From: Nymphaea colorata | Lineage: Eukaryota > Streptophyta > Magnoliopsida > Nymphaeales > Nymphaeaceae | DNA: 64,000 nucleotides | Reading direction: 5' to 3' | Assembly (NCBI RefSeq): GCF_008831285.2 | Contig: NC_045146.1 | Span: 6,584,972 to 6,648,971 of the forward strand | Shown: positions 1 to 10,990 of the stretch, one piece after another | Numbering within the stretch: position 1 is the stretch's first letter | How the letters are laid out: every line of letters begins with the position of its first letter | The notes under the pieces: model-generated | The model's input: the letters and a program-made list of their open reading frames with translations, nothing else | What the model was told of the DNA's origin: nothing | The model's database searches: none | Program-made: the position numbers and the translations under genes

Positions 1-760
1 ACCTAAGTTTAACCAAAAAATTACCAGGGAACAAGAGACCACAGACTTTTCTCAGAATTGGTTCAGGAAGTGCATCACTTTGAACAATAACATATAAGGA
101 TTTTGATCATATTGGTCACAACAAATTGCAATCTTTGGACCAAAAACCAATTTAAAATAATTTAAAATTTTGAAAAACCCACGACGAATCAAAAGTTGTA
201 CTGAGTTATCTTGTTTCGTTAAGCAAGGAATGCAATATAATAATACCCTTCTTCTGTTGATCCGTGATGAAAAAGGACGATCTGCTATTCTTTGCTATTT
301 CATCACTTTGGATGGTCTTCTGCTTCTAACCTGCCTTGCCAACTTATTTGTGCCGATGTGAAAATGCTGTTGATGGCAGCCTCACCGCAGGATTCCAAAG
401 TGGACACGGGGAAGATCTGGTTGTGTACAGGTATTATCCCAGACCCGTGGCCTCCTCATAATCAACAGAGCTTTGATGTTGGTACTGCTGTACGGATTCA
501 ACCCCAGTGCTGAACATGGGTGTTTGGCATCAAGTCTAGTAGTGGCCAACCGGTTTGCCAGGGCAGTTTCAACTCGAGCAGAGGTCGCCTTGCTGGCGGG
601 ATAGAAATTTTAGATCACATCTTGAATCTGTTCCCAGATGTTCGGAAGGGTATGAGGGTGATAGTCGGCCCTCCCGAGTAGAGGAAGAGACTCATTCGCT
701 GTAAGGAAAGAGCAGACCAGTTTTTGTTTGCTTCTTATGTTTTGTGCCGCCTCAAGAGGT
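1..760 (-). other. Coding-like but broken minus-strand frame, unrecognised
   Basis: Read on the minus strand, one frame stays largely open from about 760 to the window edge, with only a few stops (one is TAA at 610-612). It gives protein-like stretches such as LPLLGRADYHPHTLPNIWEQ and STNIKALLIMRRPRVW. I do not recognise the family. If the NC2-alpha exon at 1618-1650 is genuine, this stretch would lie in that gene's first intron, so an old inserted element is one explanation. It could also be chance openness. No function is assigned. Confidence 0.15.
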
Positions 761-954
761 TCTTGTACATTTCTTCTTGTAATCTGCCAGCAGAGGTTGT
801 CAAACTCTTACTTAATCCCTGCTTCAAGGAATCTAGGACGATCTGGGATGCGATGTAGTCTTTCTTCTTACATGTTGTGTCTTTTATGTAGATTCATTTT
901 GTCAATAAGATATCGGTGTGATCCCCCAGCAGGGTTGGAGCGGCAGATAGTCTT

Positions 955-1098
955 CTGCTTCAGTATTTCCCGCAGGAACCATCGATGGTGCTCATAGCAT
1001 TTTACAAACTCCTTAATAAACGATATATTCTGCTTCAGTATTTCCCGCAGAAACCATCGAAAGTGCTCATAAACAAACTCCTTCATAAACGATATACT
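955..1098. repeat. Two-unit tandem duplication (~70-75 bp)
   Basis: Two adjacent units, 955-1029 and 1030-1098, both begin ctgcttcagtatttcccgca and end in an ataaacgatata motif. The second lacks a few bases in the middle. On the minus strand this creates a repeated peptide (RWFLREILKQ) that is a product of the duplication and not evidence of a gene. Confidence 0.7.
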
Positions 1099-1617
1099 TG
1101 ACCAACTACGACCACCAACGTATAAATTCCTCGAAATAGACAGCAGATACTTTATTGCAGAACCGCAAAAGACAGAGTCCGTAAACATGAACACTACCAT
1201 CATCATCAACGACAATAATAGTAAGATGGGTGCCAATCCAATCAATCAAAACTCTAATTCAACGCCCCCCGACAACGATAGCTGCGTGATGGCATATATT
1301 TATCTAGATGAAAATGGAAACCGAATATACGGGTTTTAAGATGTTTAAGTTTGAGGCGTTTGTTAGCAACATACGAAATTCAAAATCTAGAAAACCATGA
1401 GAAACCCTGAAGATGAAATTGCCATTAGTTCCTATTCAGAACATTCTAGGAAAAGGGACGAACAGGACGACAACACAAATCAAGTAAAACAGAAACGGAG
1501 ACTGAACAAAACCCAACGCCGTAGCAATAAAGGAAAGCTTACAGAATTACAAATAACAGCCAGAAAAACACAAAAAGAACACCATCAAAAGAAAGAGGGA
1601 AAAGAAAGAAAGCGCAC

Positions 1618-1650
1618 CGCCGGAAAACGCGTGTCGAGCTTCTTCCTCAT
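1618..1650 (-). CDS. NF-YC11: First coding exon of NC2-alpha/DRAP1 (NF-YC11), partial gene
   Basis: On the minus strand an ATG at 1650-1648 opens 11 codons, MRKKLDTRFPA, followed directly by GT at 1617-1616. Plant NC2-alpha (DRAP1; NF-YC11 in Arabidopsis) begins with this peptide and continues into the histone fold (ARIKKIM...). The protein pairs with NC2-beta/Dr1, binds TBP on promoters and blocks TFIIA/TFIIB entry, acting in the nucleus. The open frame runs into a donor-like GT after the Ala codon, as expected for a phase-0 intron there. Exon 2 is not visible between here and position 1, so either the first intron exceeds 1.6 kb and the gene continues left of the window, or this is a severed 5' fragment. 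The upstream leader contains AAACCCTAA-type motifs on the opposite strand and C/T-rich stretches typical of plant 5' ends. The 190-codon frame on the opposite strand (1397-1969) is an antisense shadow. The identification rests on 11 residues plus the splice position, recalled without a search. Confidence 0.7.
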
Positions 1651-1775
1651 CTCGTCAGATTCTAATCATCAATCGGAACCCAACAATGACAACATACATA
1701 CCAAAAATGAAAATATTACGAGAAACCAAGAAAACATTTCTCATCTCGTCGAGAAATTGACAGGCAAAGCAAACC

Positions 1776-1829
1776 CTAATCCATTTTCCCTTCTTTTTCC
1801 TTGGGTTTTTTCATTTTTTCCCCCTCCAT
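1776..1829 (-). other. Possible upstream ORF in the NC2-alpha leader
   Basis: In the presumed 5' leader, ATG at 1829-1827 opens a 17-codon frame (MEGEKMKKPKEKEGKMD) closed by TAG at 1778-1776, about 125 bases before the exon-1 ATG. If the transcript starts upstream of 1829, this uORF could reduce initiation at the main start. The transcription start is unknown, so the role is inferred. Confidence 0.3.
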
Positions 1830-1969
1830 GGAGTTTGGGAGGAGGGAAAATGGACCGAACCCGAAAAGAGATCACGACCCGTAAATCCTACGCCTTCCAA
1901 TGTTTTGTTTTCAACTTACGCTTTCATTTGAGACCTAATGATTTAGTTGTAAGTTCAGAAACGACTTAA

Positions 1970-2619
1970 TACTTTTAAATATTCTATCATACGTTGGATT
2001 TTGTCTCACAATTGGCAAATAAAAATCACGTCTGTTATCTTAAGAAATGTGAAGCTTTTCTACCTTTTCTTTTTTATCTTTTCAAGTAAAAATGATGATC
2101 TGCTTTGAGATAAAAAGTCGACCTCCACGCATGCCTTCAGCTTTCGGCTTGCAAGACATTTGTTAAAGAATAATAAAAATTAGAAACCAAACTAATACAA
2201 GATTTTATAGCATCTCAAAGACTGGTGGACGCATAAAAAGGAAGTCCAACTTTGTTTATATGACATAACATGTACACATCCCCAACTCCAAGGCCTGTTA
2301 AAGCTCTCTTCAATCTGCACACGGCTAGTTTGGGTCAAATAGGAAAAACTATCAATCACAAAAACTTAGCTTAGAATTTAATTCATTTTCAAGTTCACTT
2401 CTATTACTTACATCAGAGCATGTTATGTATTATAGCAAGGTGTGAAGAGAGTCGCCCTCCTTCTAACATGTCGGGGGAGGCTCTTTTCCCACTTCCCCAT
2501 AATATGCAAGTCACCTTGTGCAACCACACACATAATTGTCATCTCATTCAACTAAATTGAGCTTTTGAATTAAGGAAGAGGGTAGTGAGAGAACTGTAAT
2601 AGTGAGACTAGTGGCAAAG
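1970..2619. other. Upstream/intergenic stretch, nothing recognised
   Basis: AT-rich DNA that would include the promoter of the minus-strand NC2-alpha exon. No convincing TATA position, ORF or repeat was identified. Confidence 0.4.
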
Positions 2620-2810
2620 ACAGAAAAATTAGTTGGAGGAACTCTTATTCAAAAATATTTGTATATGGAGGGACACCTATATATATATATGTATAAAAGT
2701 AAATATTAAATTTACCAATAAAAAAGTAAAAAGAATTTTAAAGAACTGGTGTGGGCAACTGCGCACACCAACCCACATGTGGTGCGATGCTACTGGCTGA
2801 GACTTGATTT
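2620..2810 (-). repeat. Short dispersed hairpin repeat, copy 1 (diverged)
   Basis: This is the reverse-orientation relative of the repeats near 6579-6740 and 10829-10990. It keeps the core ggtgtgggca/tgcgcacacc inverted repeat at 2748-2769 (one mismatch) and the adjacent acatgtggt sequence. It is more diverged than the other two copies and its limits are approximate. Confidence 0.5.
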
Positions 2811-3865
2811 AAGATGCTTAATTTGACACCCTTTGTACTCTTTTTTTGCAACAGCTCACCAGCTACAATAGTCTGATCAAAGTTTTGAAATTAAGTTCAA
2901 AATAAAAGTAAAATTATTCCTTATTTGAGAGTGGGACCAGCAAAAAGGTGAGAAGAAGGCACTTTTCAGAATTGGTATTAAGAAGTAGGACTCTAAGTGA
3001 AAAGTTTTCGTTTTCATGACTGTGGCTGAGTCGTTTTCCGTTAAATTTGTTATTGTGGGTCCGTGATGTCTAACTCAGCCGATAGACTAATTCCCGGTTT
3101 TTTGGTGACCAGACTCGAGCTGAGAGCCTAAGTCCTTTTGGGCGGTCCCACTGGGTCCCACGTGCTTCCCTGGCATTTATTTTCAAATTGAACTGAAAAC
3201 CCTTGAAAATTTTTTATTTAGATAGACTACTTTTTTTATCAAGTGCAAAAGAAGACGGAAAAAAAAAGGCAATCATGCCCTTTTGGCTTTTATAAAAAAG
3301 TAAAAAAAAAAAATCTTTAAAAGGATAATATTAAAAGGAACAAGTGGGGCATTTGGATATCAAACTCAAAACCACTGGTTTAAGATATATTTGGATGACT
3401 TGAAAAATGGTTTTGGCCAAAACTCACATTTCATAAAACCTAGCTTTTCTAGCTTTGAAAACGAGAGTGAATAACCAGTTCTCTCCAAGTTATTCACACA
3501 AAAAAGTTGTATTTTAGGTGTCATCCAAACACAAAAACTATTTTTTAGAAACTCATTAAAATACTTGGTTTTCACAAAACTAAGTTTTCATAAAAATAGG
3601 TTTTTGAGGGTGTAGCCTACTAATCCCCTAAGTTTTTACTTGTTTTAAACTATCATCATTTAATCGGTGGTTGCTTTTAAATGCAGTTGTCAACAGTGCG
3701 GAGGTCTGTATTAGAAAATTCAAATATATAAGGATTATATTGAAATTATTGCCAAAAAATCAACTTTGCATTTTAAATGAAAAAACCAGTTACTTTGTAT
3801 CTTCCAAAATTAGTTTTTGTTCTACCTCCAAGAAAACCTTGGAGGGTGCAACCTAAGTCTCAGCA

Positions 3866-4165
3866 ACAGGCCGGGATGCCCGGTACTTGGCCTGATCAGG
3901 CCCGAGTTCGGGCTCGAAAAAACTAGCCCGAGTTCGGGCTCGAAAAAACTAGTCCAAGTAAGTTTGATTATTTTTTAAATTTTTTATTATTTTTATTTAA
4001 TAATAATATATATTTTATTATTAAAAATACATTTTATATTTAAAATTTTTTATTTTATATTAAAAATTAATTTTTTATTTTAATCAGACCAAACCCAGGC
4101 TCGGGTATCAGGCCTAGTCCTGGGCTCAGGTTTTGGGCGTCGAGCCTGGCCGGGCCGGCCTGATC
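3866..4165. mobile_element. GC-ended foldback MITE
   Basis: GC-rich ends (aggccgggatgcccgg on the left, gccgggccggcctgat on the right) flank an AT-rich core of TTTTATTA-type sequence. The ends are imperfect inverted repeats of CCGG/CCCGAG/GGCCTGAT motifs, and the left end carries a short direct duplication of cccgagttcgggctcgaaaa. Size and structure fit a non-autonomous DNA transposon. No clean target duplication was found. Confidence 0.5.
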
Positions 4166-4976
4166 TCTACGTCTAATGCAACTTTGGGTGAGCAAGAGGA
4201 GTATTTCACATTATAACAAAGAAGGCTGAGTCCTGACAAAGCCTTACCAATCCTTGAAAAACAAAAAGTTGGCAATAGCAGTCCAACATAGTTTTGATCA
4301 ATATAGCTAGTGAAATAAAATTTGAATTTTGGTTTCTTACAAAATCTATCTCCTATTGAGTTTGTTACATATTACCTGTTGAACTCGATTTTCTTAAGAC
4401 AAACATTTCATGAAGGTACTTTGGGTGTTCCGAGGGAAGACGGTGCAAGGAACATGTTCCACATTTTTATTTATGACCAAATATGATAATAAAGTCACAA
4501 AGTTGAATCAAGAATAATTATATAGTTACGTTGGAAATCTTGTAAAATAAACTCCAACTAAAATTTCCATGCAATTGAATTAGTTTAAATCCAAACAACT
4601 GAATTAGGTTTAGTGTAACAGAAAGCATATAACAAGATGAATTTGGTTTGTGATATTCAAATTAACCTCTATGTTGATACATCAGAAATGTACTTACAAT
4701 TGCGTTCCTAAATTTTATAAATGTGAAGACTGTTTTGAAATTAAAAAAAGTCAGCCCATTTCCCTTTAAATCATTTAAAGTCCAAATATATTTACTGTGA
4801 CTTATAGACAACAATGAGATCATTTGAAATCCCTCCAATCTTTCCTTCTCTCTCTGTTCATTAATACGTTTTACAAGGGAAGGAAACGTGGCTAATGGCG
4901 AGTTCTTTTTATCTACCTCAAAAAGTTCAATTAAGGTTTAAAAAAAAAAAGGAGTGTACTTGTGTCATATGCCCAC

Positions 4977-5033
4977 AAGAGGGAGCAGCGTCAAGAGTGT
5001 GAAGCCCAATGCTCCTTGACGCTTCTCCCTCTT
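4977..5033. other. Strong 19-bp stem-loop next to a MITE
   Basis: Arm 4977-4995 (aagagggagcagcgtcaag) and arm 5015-5033 are inverted complements with 18 of 19 pairs and a 19-base loop. The right arm runs into the TTA target duplication of the MITE at 5035. It could be a miniature foldback or a small-RNA hairpin; the stem is short for a plant miRNA precursor. Confidence 0.5.
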
Positions 5034-5034
5034 A

Positions 5035-5526
5035 GGGCCTGTTTGGTAGGAGGGAAAAGGAGAGAAAGGGAGGGACTGAGCAATCCCTCCTTTGTTTGGT
5101 TGGCTAATTAGAAAGGATGAAAAGGGAGGGAAAAGGGCAAAAGGTGTTTGGTTGCAAGGGAAGGGAAGGGGAGAGAAAAGAAAGGAAAGGAAAGGGAGAG
5201 ATTGTTTAGTGTAAACCCCATCCCTTTCAAATCGGACGGATTGGGAAGGAAAAGAAAGAAAGGTAAGTGAAAGAGTTTTTTATTCTCACACTACCCCTTC
5301 TTTTCTTTCCCTCCTTTCTAAATCCATGTGTTATTTAGTCTTTTTCTTTCATTCCTTTCCTTTCCCTTTCCTTTCTATCCAAACAAACTTTTTAATCAAC
5401 TCTTTCCATTCATTTCCTTTCCATTCCTTCCCCTTTCCTTCCCTTCCCTTTCTCTTCTCTTCCCTTCCCTTCCCTTCCCATTCCCTCCCTTTCCATCCCT
5501 TCCTTTCCCTCCAACCAAACAAAGCG
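5035..5526. mobile_element. PIF/Harbinger (Tourist-like) MITE with TTA duplication
   Basis: A 492-bp element is flanked by TTA at 5032-5034 and 5527-5529. It starts gggcctgtttggtaggaggg and ends in the near-complement tccctccaaccaaacaaagc. A TTA duplication with GGGCCTGTTTGG-type termini is characteristic of Tourist-like elements mobilised by PIF/Harbinger transposase. The interior is purine-rich in its left half and pyrimidine-rich in its right half, so the whole element can fold back. Open frames at 5326-5675 are translations of TTTCCC repeats and are not genes. Confidence 0.8.
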
Positions 5527-5529
5527 TTA

Positions 5530-6578
5530 TGGTCTGTCCATATAACCTACTGGGAAAGGTTAATGGTTGGCTACATTCTCTTTCAAGAAAGTCACTTATT
5601 ATTGGAGAGAACACTGTTTTTCATCGGGTCTTGTTCAATTCCAAACATTTAATGATGAGGAAGGAATGTTGTTGAGGGATTGGCACAACAGTTTGAGGGT
5701 AAGGGTTGGTAGACAGCCGATCCTCATTTCCTTTATTACGAGCATCAAAGACATAAACCTCATATGCTGTAAAAGGAGGGTCACCAATTCATAAGTTGAA
5801 GTAAGCAATGATAACATATTGATGCACAGAAAATAAGCCTCTTATACCCCAAGCAAATATGGAGTTGGGTGGGAGATTCATTGGGTCTCTCCCGCTCACT
5901 TAGAATGATGAGAAAGGAATTATGAGGAATGGATTGAATGTGGAAACCATCCAAAAGAACGACTTATTTCCTCTTTTGGAAACAAGGAAGACACATCCAT
6001 GGCTTCGAGTGTCTAATGCTTGGTTGAATGAACAAAAATAGGCAGCGACGCTTGCCTAGCATTTGTAAACATTAGAAGAGGTATTTTGTAGTTATTCGTT
6101 CTAGATTTGCACTCTCGATGTTTTATTCCACTTCAGCCAAATTCCTAAATTAACTGTAGTGACTCTGCGTTCCTGTCCTCTTTTGCTCTTTGATTTTTGG
6201 GCTGTGAATTGGTTTCTTGGTTTGAACATCATTTTATCTTTTTGATTTTTGGCTTTCCTTTCTTGTCCTTCATTCTGACTTGAAGAGTTATTGTGTGATT
6301 CATAATTTGTTCTGTCCTTAGTTAAGCAGGATCTATTGATCACTGATTTATAGTTTCTCTACAGTTATTCCATCTTTGTGCTTGTTATTTTTTGTTATTT
6401 TTTTTTAACATTTGCATTTCCCTTTTTTCATTTATCCTTCTTGTACCACATTGTGGCTTTGGAAGCTTTTCTTTGTTTCATAATTTTTGTTATCTCCGTT
6501 GAAACAATTTGTTCGTTAATCACGGAGTCTGAGTTTATACCTTTTCTTACTCTGGTAGTAGTCATCTTGGTCTAAATC
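5530..6578. other. Non-coding stretch, nothing recognised
   Basis: No recognisable exon, repeat or RNA gene. Short open frames here show no family resemblance. Confidence 0.4.
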
Positions 6579-6740
6579 AATGGTGTAGCCACATGGTGGC
6601 TGGTGTGGGCAGTTGCCCACACCAACCTCACAAAATTAGTTTAATATATATGTTAATGTTTTGATATATTTGATTGTTATACATGTAAGTGCCCCAAAGA
6701 AATTAAAGGTATTGAATAAATGTCCCCACCAAAAAAAATA
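6579..6740 (+). repeat. Short dispersed hairpin repeat, copy 2
   Basis: About 160 bp nearly identical to 10829-10990: a gtgtagccacatggtgg start, a perfect 10-bp stem with a 2-base loop (6602-6623, ggtgtgggca-gt-tgcccacacc), then a shared AT-rich tail ending near gccccaaagaaattaaag. Two close copies 4 kb apart plus a diverged inverted copy at 2620 indicate a mobile family. No internal polymerase III boxes or TIRs were identified, so its class is open. Confidence 0.7.
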
Positions 6741-7317
6741 TCTGACTCGGTTAGTGGTCTAAATATGTTACCCTTTAATTGTCCATTTTATTTTCTTCTT
6801 ATTGTCCTTTATTGTGGCCTTTGAGAGTCACTCTTTTGCTCTAATAAATCATAGGGAGCAAGTCACATTGTCACACAGGCAAGCACTCGAGGAGTTATGG
6901 AGATGGTGGCTCTGTAGTTAAGAGTTGGAAATACTACCCACCCGGGTTCCTCCAACAACTGGCAAAATTCGTTATTATTTAATTTTTTTTCTTCGTTTAA
7001 TTTTTATTCCTCCCCATATGTTCCTTATTGGGTATCTTTTTCATGCTATTAAATCATGATATCTTCTAAGATGTGCCGGGTCACTTTTCTAAGTCTAGGG
7101 TACTACTTTGATCATTGAATGGCCAAGTTTTTTCCAGCAAATAATTAATGTGAAAAATTAAGGGTTTTTTTTTTGTTCCAATAGTCTGTAATATGCAATT
7201 CTTATATAGTTTGAGCTTTTTTGGGGGTTATATATACAGTAACATGTTGCTTAATTATCATTGCACATTCAAAATTGAGTCACACTTTAGTAAAAGTCGG
7301 AACAGATCACATGCTTG

Positions 7318-7951
7318 TAGGGCTGCACACTAGCCGAGTCGAGCTCAAGCTCGGCTCGACTCATGTTTAGTCAGCTCGAGCTTGACTCGAGTGACTGTCT
7401 TCGAGCTCGAGCTTGGCTCGAGCGGCTCATTTAAACTCGGTAATGCCTTCCTTTCCTTTTTTGCTGCAATCGAGGGCTATGCATGGGACGACGTTGGGAG
7501 GAGGGAAGGCAGCGTATTGGGAAAACAAAAAAAGGGATGGAAATGACGACGTGGGGAGGAGAAAAGGAGAAAAAGGGGCGTGTTGGGAAAAGAGAAAAAG
7601 GGAAATGACGATGTGGGGAGGGGGAAGCGTGTTGGGAAAAAAGAGAAAAAGGGAAGGAAAAATGAATGAGTGGTGAGGAAAGAGAAACGTGGCTGAGTGG
7701 GTGAAGAGGGGGAAAAAAGGAGGGAAATTAGAAAATTTAAAAATGAGTTTAACTTTCAGCTAATTGATTTAACATAACGAGTCGAGTTTAAACGAGTCGA
7801 GTTCTTGCAACTCGAACTCGACTCGTTTATTGATTCGAGTTTAACTTTCAGCTCGAACTCGACTCGTTTATAAATGAGTCGAGCTCGAGCCGAGCTTTTG
7901 CGAGTGAGTTCGAGTCGAGCCGGAGTTGGCTCGACTTGTTGTGCAGCCCTA
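7318..7951. mobile_element. hAT-type MITE, copy 1
   Basis: A 634-bp element with TIRs TAGGGCTGCACA / TGTGCAGCCCTA. Long subterminal arrays of GAGCTCGA/CGACTCG motifs form a deep foldback. The flanking octamers catgcttg (7310-7317) and aatgcctg (7952-7959) match at 6 of 8 positions, consistent with an aged 8-bp hAT duplication. The family assignment is supported by the second copy at 43182-43684, which has a perfect 8-bp duplication. The open frame at 7413-7676 lies inside it and is not a gene. Confidence 0.8.
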
Positions 7952-7959
7952 AATGCCTG

Positions 7960-10828
7960 TGGTGAACTTGATGAAAAAAATGCACAACCTCACATATATT
8001 TTAGACCGTGAAACTCGTCATGTTTGATGCAACTTTTGGGTTCAATCTTCCTTTTTTCACATTTAAAGGTGTAATAGTGAAATATGAGTATGAATCCTAT
8101 AGTATCTTGGAATCTCTAATGCCCGTCTTAATTGCCGTTTCCCTTTACTTTCTTTGTGTCATTTGATATAACTTATGGGATAGTGTGGCGTGATTGATAA
8201 TCTCATAGGCAATGTATTATGTTCTAGATTGTTCCGTCAAATCTTATGTGCCACGGATAAGCTATTGCATGCTCCTGGTTTCCCAAGAAAAAGTGGCTGT
8301 ATATCCAAAAGTTGCATCAACCATAGGTATTGCTTAATCTAGGTTGAACCATATGCTTTGTTGGAAGAAATGGGGCAATAATCTTCATATGTGAAGGCAT
8401 TTGTAGCTATTGGAGTCCAAGATATAGACAGGAAGCTTTATGTTGCAAATGAAAAAATTGGAGTTTGTTACCTAACCTTGGAGGTCCTGAACCTTGGAGA
8501 CCCTAAAATACTTGATGATGTGCAGTGATCATACATGAAATGTATCATATTTTTAATATATATGTTACATGCATTTATATGCATTTAAAGGTTAAATCTC
8601 ATCCTTTTACCACTTTTCATGTTAAGGATTTATGTCTTGGTTTTCTTGCATAACAGGGTTAATATAGATGAGGTTTCATTAATTTTAGTCCTTTAGAGTA
8701 GATTTCAACAGTGAATGAGATCCAATCCTACTGGAGGATATGTTTCACTGAATTTTTTGACTATATTAGACATCTCTAATTTCTTCAATACTCAAATCAG
8801 TTTGGTTTGATGTCTTAATAATTGCAACATGGCTTAAAACAGGAGGCTAGGTCACCAAGGCTAAATGCATATGTAATGATCTTTCAAGGTGTTGAGCAAT
8901 TTCTAAGAATTTAATAGGTGGTCTAAATGAAGGGAAAAGTTACTAACAGATTTTTCTTCATGTAGGAAGTCTCCATGGGAGAAGCTTGTCTATTGCTGCT
9001 AGGGTTGTAAACTTCTTCTTCTTTCCAATCGAATTGTTTAAGGGGGCTCTTTGAGTTCATCCAACTGGAGTTTATCTCTGTTCCTCTTCTCTATTGTATT
9101 TGTTGCATTCAATTTCTTACATGTGTTTTTCTTCATTTTCTTTGCTATATTTGCAGGTTCTCAGAAAGAGAATGGGTAGATCTTGGGCCCAAGGGTGCAT
9201 AGAAGCCCATCAAGCTTGGTGTGGGGATGGTGTTCGCACCCAAGCCTTCCACCTTTCTCCCCCTCCCATGGTCCTCTTGCCATGCTTTTCTTGAAGCTTG
9301 AAGAAAACAATGAAGGTGCAGACATGAGAAGAAGCTCATCTTGATAACAGGGCGACAGTAGATAATGTCTCCAACCTCAATTGATCGAGATACCAGCATT
9401 TGACTGTATTCTTGAGTTCCTCCTCACTTTCCAAAGGTTTAAAACTAAGGAAGATATATTGCATAATTATTGGCAAACATTTAGAGGCCTTGAGCAATAG
9501 ATAGGATTTTTACTTGTTCTATGTTGTGCTTACTTCTTTGTAAAGATTTTCATTTTGAGGATTAATAAAATTGAATATGATTGTCGGGCTCAATTTATTT
9601 ATGTTGTTCCTTGTGGATCTGGTCCAACTTGCCAATATTGTGGAAGTTGAAAAAAAATTAAAATTGGTATATGATTTCCACTAGCTTTCAATGCGAATGT
9701 CCTTCTAAAAGCATTCATTGCAAAAATTTCATGATGCAACTTTTTTTGTTTAATGTTTTTGTTCACCCAGTAATAGATCTTTCGTTTTTTGATCTTGTAC
9801 TTAGATTGTCCCCTTATATTGAATTATGAATAAATTATTGTAACTTTCAACATATAGTTTTATATCGGAGTTGGACTTTCTTGTATTAGTTTTAACAAGC
9901 ATTTGTATTCTAGAATTATGCCAATGACCAAGTTATAACATGAATTGTTAAGAAATTTATTATTGTAGAAGTTTTGGTACTTGATACAATGTTGCCTCAC
10001 CTTCTTTTGTCTCTCTCTTTTTTCTTTATGTGGGTGTGTAATGCCAAAAAGTGTCTCTATTTGATGTGAAAATCTCTCACTCATAAACATACACTCGCAA
10101 GAGTACTCTGCATAAAATAAGTATGTCAGTGTGCTTACATATTTCCATTGGTGTTGTCATTAGTGCCTATTTTTTTAATTTGTAAGTGGTTGCATGGCCT
10201 ACAGTCCGCCATTCTCTAGCACAATTGAATAGTTTACATGGTGCGTGCCAATTAGGCCTGTTAGAGCACATGGAGGCACCAATGAGTGCATTGATTATCC
10301 AATATTGTTGGTTGACCTTCTTCGAAGCAAAGCATTGAATGATGTTGATATGAAGGTGTATCAACTATCACTCTTCTTATAGTGATGCTTTTCATTTGGA
10401 AAACACAATAACTTGTTTTATTTTATTTATATTTTGATTTCTATCCATTATTTAGAAATTCTGGTAGTTTGATTAATGTATTTCTGGAAAATGGTAAATT
10501 TTCTTAAAAGATCAAATATTATTTGAATATATTGATAGCTTGAAGCTCTATACATGTTTAGTAAAACTGGGTAGCTAGTTTACTGCCTTAAGCACACATC
10601 ATTTCAAGCTGCATGCACCTAAACAAGGCATTGTTTGATCTAGGTGTTGAGTTGATTCTTTGCAGTTCGTGTCCACTTTTGCTTGCTTATAGTGCTACTT
10701 TAAAACTGATTTTCTTGGCTTTAGACTATTCTTATGCTTGTAGATTTGACTTTCCTTATGTTGCTAAATGCCATTTGTATGATTTAACTAGATTGCATCT
10801 TGAAACATCGAAGATAATGGTCAAGGCA
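7960..10828. other. Long non-coding stretch, nothing firmly recognised
   Basis: Mostly unique AT-rich sequence. Around 8370-8520 a short coding-like run (AFVAIGVQDIDRKLYVANEK) appears between stops. Around 9150-9300 a stretch follows a good ttgcag acceptor-like site (KPIKLGVGMVFAPKP in one frame). Neither can be tied to a family, and both may be decayed exons or chance. Confidence 0.3.
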
Positions 10829-10990
10829 GTGGCATAGCCACATGGTGGTTGGTGTGGGCAGTTGCCCACACCAACCTCACAAAATTAGTTTAATCTATAT
10901 GTTAATGTTTTGATATATTTGATTGTTATACATGTAAGTGCCCCAAAGAAATTAAAGAGTATTAAATGAGTGCCCCTGCCAGAAAAAATT
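10829..10990 (+). repeat. Short dispersed hairpin repeat, copy 3
   Basis: Near-identical to the copy at 6579-6740, including the perfect hairpin (10851-10872) and the cctcacaaaattagtttaat tail. The main differences are single-base changes and a slightly altered 3' end. Confidence 0.7.

Noticed and set aside
1-1340. Endogenous viral insertion
   Set aside because: Coding-like pieces do not match any viral family I can recognise; too weak to claim.
1397-1969. 190-codon plus-strand ORF
   Set aside because: Low-complexity translation antisense to the NC2-alpha exon 1 and leader; no domain.
5326-5675. Two overlapping ORFs of ~110 codons
   Set aside because: Translation of TTTCC repeats inside a MITE.
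7413-7676. 87-codon ORF
   Set aside because: Lies within the hAT MITE; purine-rich repeat translation.
9145-9400. Host exon after a ttgcag site
   Set aside because: No frame shows a recognisable domain and both strands are equally open.
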